From contig PQAF01000032.1 in NCBI GenBank assembly GCA_003105015.1, positions 124,001-188,000 of the forward strand: a stretch of DNA of 64,000 bases. Direction: 5' to 3'. How positions within the stretch are numbered: the stretch's first letter is position 1; each line of letters opens with the position of its first letter. A program made the position numbers and the translations under genes. Below the pieces are notes generated by a model that worked only from the letters and a program-made list of their open reading frames with translations, did no database searches and was not told where the DNA came from. Origin of the DNA: Rhodocyclales bacterium. GTDB lineage: Bacteria; Pseudomonadota; Gammaproteobacteria; Burkholderiales; Rhodocyclaceae. Below are positions 61,250 to 64,000 of the stretch, piece after piece.

Positions 61250-63676
61250 ATGCCACCGATCCCCTCCCTCGATGCGCAGTCGCTCCTGCGCCGCTGCGAC
61301 CCCGCCCTGCTGGATTTCGACACCACCGCCGAGCTGGCCGATTCGGCCGACATCGTCGGCCAGTCTCGCGCGCTCGATGCGGTCAGTTTCGGCATCGACA
61401 TCAAGCAGCCCGGCTTCAATCTCTTCGTCCTGGGCGAACCGGGCAGCGGCCGCCACGCCGCGGTGCGGCGCCTGCTGGAGGCGAAGGCGGCCGGCGAACC
61501 GGCGCCGAGCGACTGGTGCTACGTCAACAACTTCTCCGACCCGAACAAGCCGCGCCTGCTGCGCGTGCCGTCAGGCCGCGGCGGCCAATTCAGGCACGAC
61601 ATGCAGCAGTTCGTCGCCGAACTGGCCAAGGCCATCGGCGCCGCCTTCGAAAGCGAGGAATACCGCGTCCGCATCGAGGCCATCCAGGATGAGTTCAAGC
61701 AGCGCGAGGAGAACGCTCTGCGCGAGCTCGGCCAGGAATCCGGCGAGAAGGGCGTTGCCCTGCTGCGCACGCCGCACGGCTTCGTCTTCGCTCCCATCAA
61801 GGGCGAGGAGACGATGGGGCCGGAGGAGTTCGAGAAGCTGTCCGAAGAGGAGAAGGCCCGCATCGGCAAGCTGATCGAGGAATACGGCGAACGGCTGCAC
61901 AAGCTGATGCACCAGTTTCCCCAGTGGCGGCGCGAGATGCAGACGCGCATCAAGGAGGCCAGCCGCGAGACGATGGGACTGGCCGTCGGCCACCTCATCG
62001 AGGAGTTGAAGGAACGCTACACCGACCTCCTCAACGTGCTCGAGTTTCTCGACGAGGTGATGCGCGACGTCATCGAAAGCGGTGAAGAACTGCGCGAGCA
62101 GCCCAAGGCGGACGGCGACATGAGCGGCGTCATCGTCAGCGGCAGCATCTCGCTGGCCCGCTACCAGGTGAACCTGCTGGTCGACAACGGCAGCCTCAAG
62201 GCGGCACCGGTGGTTTTCGAGGACAACCCGATCTATCCGAACCTGGTCGGGCGCGTCGACAGTGTCGCCCACATGGGCACGCTGGTGACCAATTTCACCC
62301 TGATCAAGGCGGGGGCGCTGCAGCGCGCCAATGGCGGCTATCTGGTGCTGGATGCCGCCAAGGTGCTGACCCAGCCCTACGCCTGGGAGGGCCTGAAGCG
62401 GGCGCTGCGCTCGGCCCAGCTGCGCATCGAGTCTCTCGGCCAGGTCTTCGGCTTTGCCAGCACGCTGCCGCTGGAACCGGAAGCCATGCCGCTCAACGTC
62501 AAGGTGGTGCTGGTCGGCGAACGCATCCTCTACTACCTGCTCAAGGAATACGATCCGGAATTCGAGGAGCTGTTCAAGGTCGGTGCGGATTTCGAGAGCG
62601 AGGTTGCGCGCAACGAGCCGAACACCCGCAGCTACGGCCGCTTCCTCGGCATGCTCGCGCGCCACTACGGCCTGCGCCCCTTCGACCGCCAGGCCGTGGC
62701 GCGCATGATCGAGCACAGCGCGCGGCTGGCCGGCGATTCCGAGAAGCTTTCCGCCAGCACACGCCGCCTCTCCGACCTGATGCAGGAAGCCGACCACCAC
62801 GCCGGTACGGCCGGGCGGCAGGTCGCCGGGCGAGAGGACGTCGAGGCGGCCCTGGCGGCGCAGCGCCACCGCGCCGGCCGCCTGCACGAATCCATGCAAG
62901 AGCAGATCCTGCGCGACAACCTCCTGATCGCCGTTTCCGGCAGCCATGTCGGGCAGGTGAATGGACTGGCGGTGATCGACCTCGGCGACTTCATGTTCGC
63001 CCATCCGGTGCGCATCACCGCCACGGCACGCATCGGCGAGGGCGACGTCATCGACATCGAGCGCGAGTCCGAGCTGGGCGGGGCGATCCACTCCAAGGGC
63101 GTGATGATCCTCTCGTCCTTCCTCGCCGCGCGCTATGCGCGCAGCCTGCCGCTGTCGCTCTCGGCGAGCCTGGTGTTCGAGCAGTCCTACGGACCGGTAG
63201 AGGGCGACAGCGCCTCGCTGGCGGAACTCTGCGCGCTGCTCTCGGCCCTTTCCTCCGTGCCGATCCGCCAGTCGCTGGCTATCACCGGCTCGGTGAACCA
63301 GTACGGCCGGGTGCAGCCGATCGGCGGGGTCAATGAAAAGATCGAGGGCTTCTTCGACATCTGCATGGCGCGCGGCCTGACCGGCGAGCAGGGCGTCATC
63401 ATCCCGCAATCCAACGTCAAGCATCTGATGCTGCGCGAGGATGTCGTCGCCGCCTGCGCCGAGGGCAAGTTCCGCGTCTACGCCGTCGAGGATGCCGACC
63501 AGGCTGTCGAGCTGCTGACCGGCGTGCCGGCCGGCGAGCCGGACGCGCAGGGCCTGGTGCCGGAGGGTTCGATCAACTACCTGGTGGCGACGCAGCTTGC
63601 CGAACTGACGGCGCTGCGCCAGGCCTATGCCGCCGCCGGCAAGAAGCGCGGTGCTGCCAAGAAGGCCAAGGAGTAG
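61250..63676 (+). CDS. Lon-type ATP-dependent protease (YcbZ/LonB-like, AAA_32)
   Basis: An 808-residue protein with an N-terminal AAA-like region (about 30-90, VLGEPGSGRHAAVRRLL as degenerate P-loop), a coiled helical part (about 130-290) and an atypical middle AAA module (about 300-480). The C-terminal S16 protease domain has the catalytic Ser in GPVEGDSASLAELCALL and Lys in PIGGVNEKIEGFFD. Architecture fits E. coli YcbZ, a Lon-related protease. ATG 61250 is used; a TTG at 61217 is possible but has no ribosome site. Confidence 0.9.
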   Translation: MPPIPSLDAQSLLRRCDPALLDFDTTAELADSADIVGQSRALDAVSFGIDIKQPGFNLFVLGEPGSGRHAAVRRLLEAKAAGEPAPSDWCYVNNFSDPNKPRLLRVPSGRGGQFRHDMQQFVAELAKAIGAAFESEEYRVRIEAIQDEFKQREENALRELGQESGEKGVALLRTPHGFVFAPIKGEETMGPEEFEKLSEEEKARIGKLIEEYGERLHKLMHQFPQWRREMQTRIKEASRETMGLAVGHLIEELKERYTDLLNVLEFLDEVMRDVIESGEELREQPKADGDMSGVIVSGSISLARYQVNLLVDNGSLKAAPVVFEDNPIYPNLVGRVDSVAHMGTLVTNFTLIKAGALQRANGGYLVLDAAKVLTQPYAWEGLKRALRSAQLRIESLGQVFGFASTLPLEPEAMPLNVKVVLVGERILYYLLKEYDPEFEELFKVGADFESEVARNEPNTRSYGRFLGMLARHYGLRPFDRQAVARMIEHSARLAGDSEKLSASTRRLSDLMQEADHHAGTAGRQVAGREDVEAALAAQRHRAGRLHESMQEQILRDNLLIAVSGSHVGQVNGLAVIDLGDFMFAHPVRITATARIGEGDVIDIERESELGGAIHSKGVMILSSFLAARYARSLPLSLSASLVFEQSYGPVEGDSASLAELCALLSALSSVPIRQSLAITGSVNQYGRVQPIGGVNEKIEGFFDICMARGLTGEQGVIIPQSNVKHLMLREDVVAACAEGKFRVYAVEDADQAVELLTGVPAGEPDAQGLVPEGSINYLVATQLAELTALRQAYAAAGKKRGAAKKAKE

Positions 63677-63681
63677 GCCCC

Positions 63682-64000
63682 ATGACGGCTGAAGCGATCC
63701 GGCCACGGGCGGGCGATGCGCTGATCCTGGTCGATGTCCAGCTGGATTTCCTGCCCGGGGGCAGCCTCGCCGTGCCGCGCGGCGACGAGGTCGTGCCGGC
63801 GCTCAACCGCTATGTCGCCGTGTTCCGGGGACTGACTTTTCCGGTCGTGGCGACGCGCGACTGGCACCCGCCGGACCACTGCTCCTTTCGGGCCCAGGGC
63901 GGCCCCTGGCCGCCGCATTGCGTGGCCGGATCCGACGGTGCGCGCTTCGCGCCCTTGCTCGACCTGCCCTGCGAGGCGCGCATCGTGTCGAAGGCAACGA
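63682..64000 (+). CDS. pncA: Nicotinamidase (isochorismatase-like fold), 5' part (cut by window end)
   Basis: The first 106 codons of a nicotinamidase, which converts nicotinamide to nicotinate in NAD salvage. The catalytic Asp is in ILVDVQLDFLPGGSLAVP, and the metal site in TRDWHPPDHCSF. The expected catalytic Cys lies beyond the window. It starts six bases after the Lon-like gene's stop, so the two are likely co-transcribed. Confidence 0.88.
   Translation, partial: MTAEAIRPRAGDALILVDVQLDFLPGGSLAVPRGDEVVPALNRYVAVFRGLTFPVVATRDWHPPDHCSFRAQGGPWPPHCVAGSDGARFAPLLDLPCEARIVSKAT

Noticed and set aside
61571..63706. 711-residue open frame opposite the Lon-like protease
   Set aside because: Antisense shadow with repetitive His/Gln/Leu/Arg composition and no ribosome site; the plus-strand gene has complete protease motifs.

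Overview
The window looks like a chromosomal piece of a betaproteobacterium. The evidence is gene order: lon-hupB, thrS-infC-rpmI-rplT-pheS-pheT-ihfA-merR, surE-pcm-nlpD-rpoS, mltD/gloB-methyltransferase-rnhA-dnaQ and dapA-bamC. The sequence is GC-rich throughout. A Rhodocyclales or nearby lineage fits, but family and genus cannot be fixed from the sequence alone.

Positions 1-40,900 are almost entirely core genome. In order they hold: the end of lon, hupB, two tRNAs and ppiD; fabI; a four-gene family-5 solute-binding-protein ABC importer (4.1-10.8 kb); mltD, a response-regulator diguanylate cyclase, gloB, a methyltransferase, rnhA and dnaQ; a sensor kinase with a PilJ/NarX-like input region; a tRNA-Val and the translation operon thrS to ihfA, in which infC starts with ATC; surE-pcm-nlpD-rpoS; an mltB/transglutaminase/DUF58/MoxR block; a deacetylase, dapA, bamC, a metallo-hydrolase, rlmD and a Bax-inhibitor-like protein.

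Positions 41,002-49,698 are an integrated element (element I, about 8.7 kb). It has split a tRNA-Ser(UGA) gene exactly in the anticodon loop. The 5' half lies at 40,963-41,001 and the 3' half at 49,699-49,749; joined, they make a 90-nt type II tRNA with perfectly matching acceptor strands. The 7-base loop CTTGAAA is the only sequence shared by the two junctions, so the host gene is not restored. The element carries a complete tRNA-Ser(UGA) of its own, 20 bases inside its left end and downstream of the native tRNA promoter region. It also has a P4-type tyrosine integrase, an AlpA-like protein, a RepA-like ATPase beside an array of octamer repeats (a likely origin), a five-gene operon with a TerS-like helix-turn-helix protein, and an RHH-YfbU fusion. 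No capsid, relaxase or conjugation genes were recognised, so a phage satellite or mobilizable island is the best guess.

Positions 49,749-53,183 return to host genes: queD, a radical SAM protein, a small HTH regulator, lysC, tRNA-Ser(GCU) and tRNA-Arg(ACG). A second, very small element (element II, about 3.3 kb) sits in tRNA-Arg, flanked by a 45-bp direct repeat of the tRNA 3' part. It encodes a tyrosine integrase, an overlapping HTH protein, an HUH-type rolling-circle Rep and two small coupled proteins. Its non-coding segment has strong hairpins, one of which carries DnaA-box-like sequences in both arms.

Positions 56,500-64,000 are host genes again: a SYLF lipid-binding protein, SrkA-like kinase, GNAT acetyltransferase, endonuclease V, a phosphodiesterase/pyrophosphatase-like protein, a truncated YbhB/PEBP remnant, a small acidic protein, a second Lon-type protease and the start of a nicotinamidase gene.
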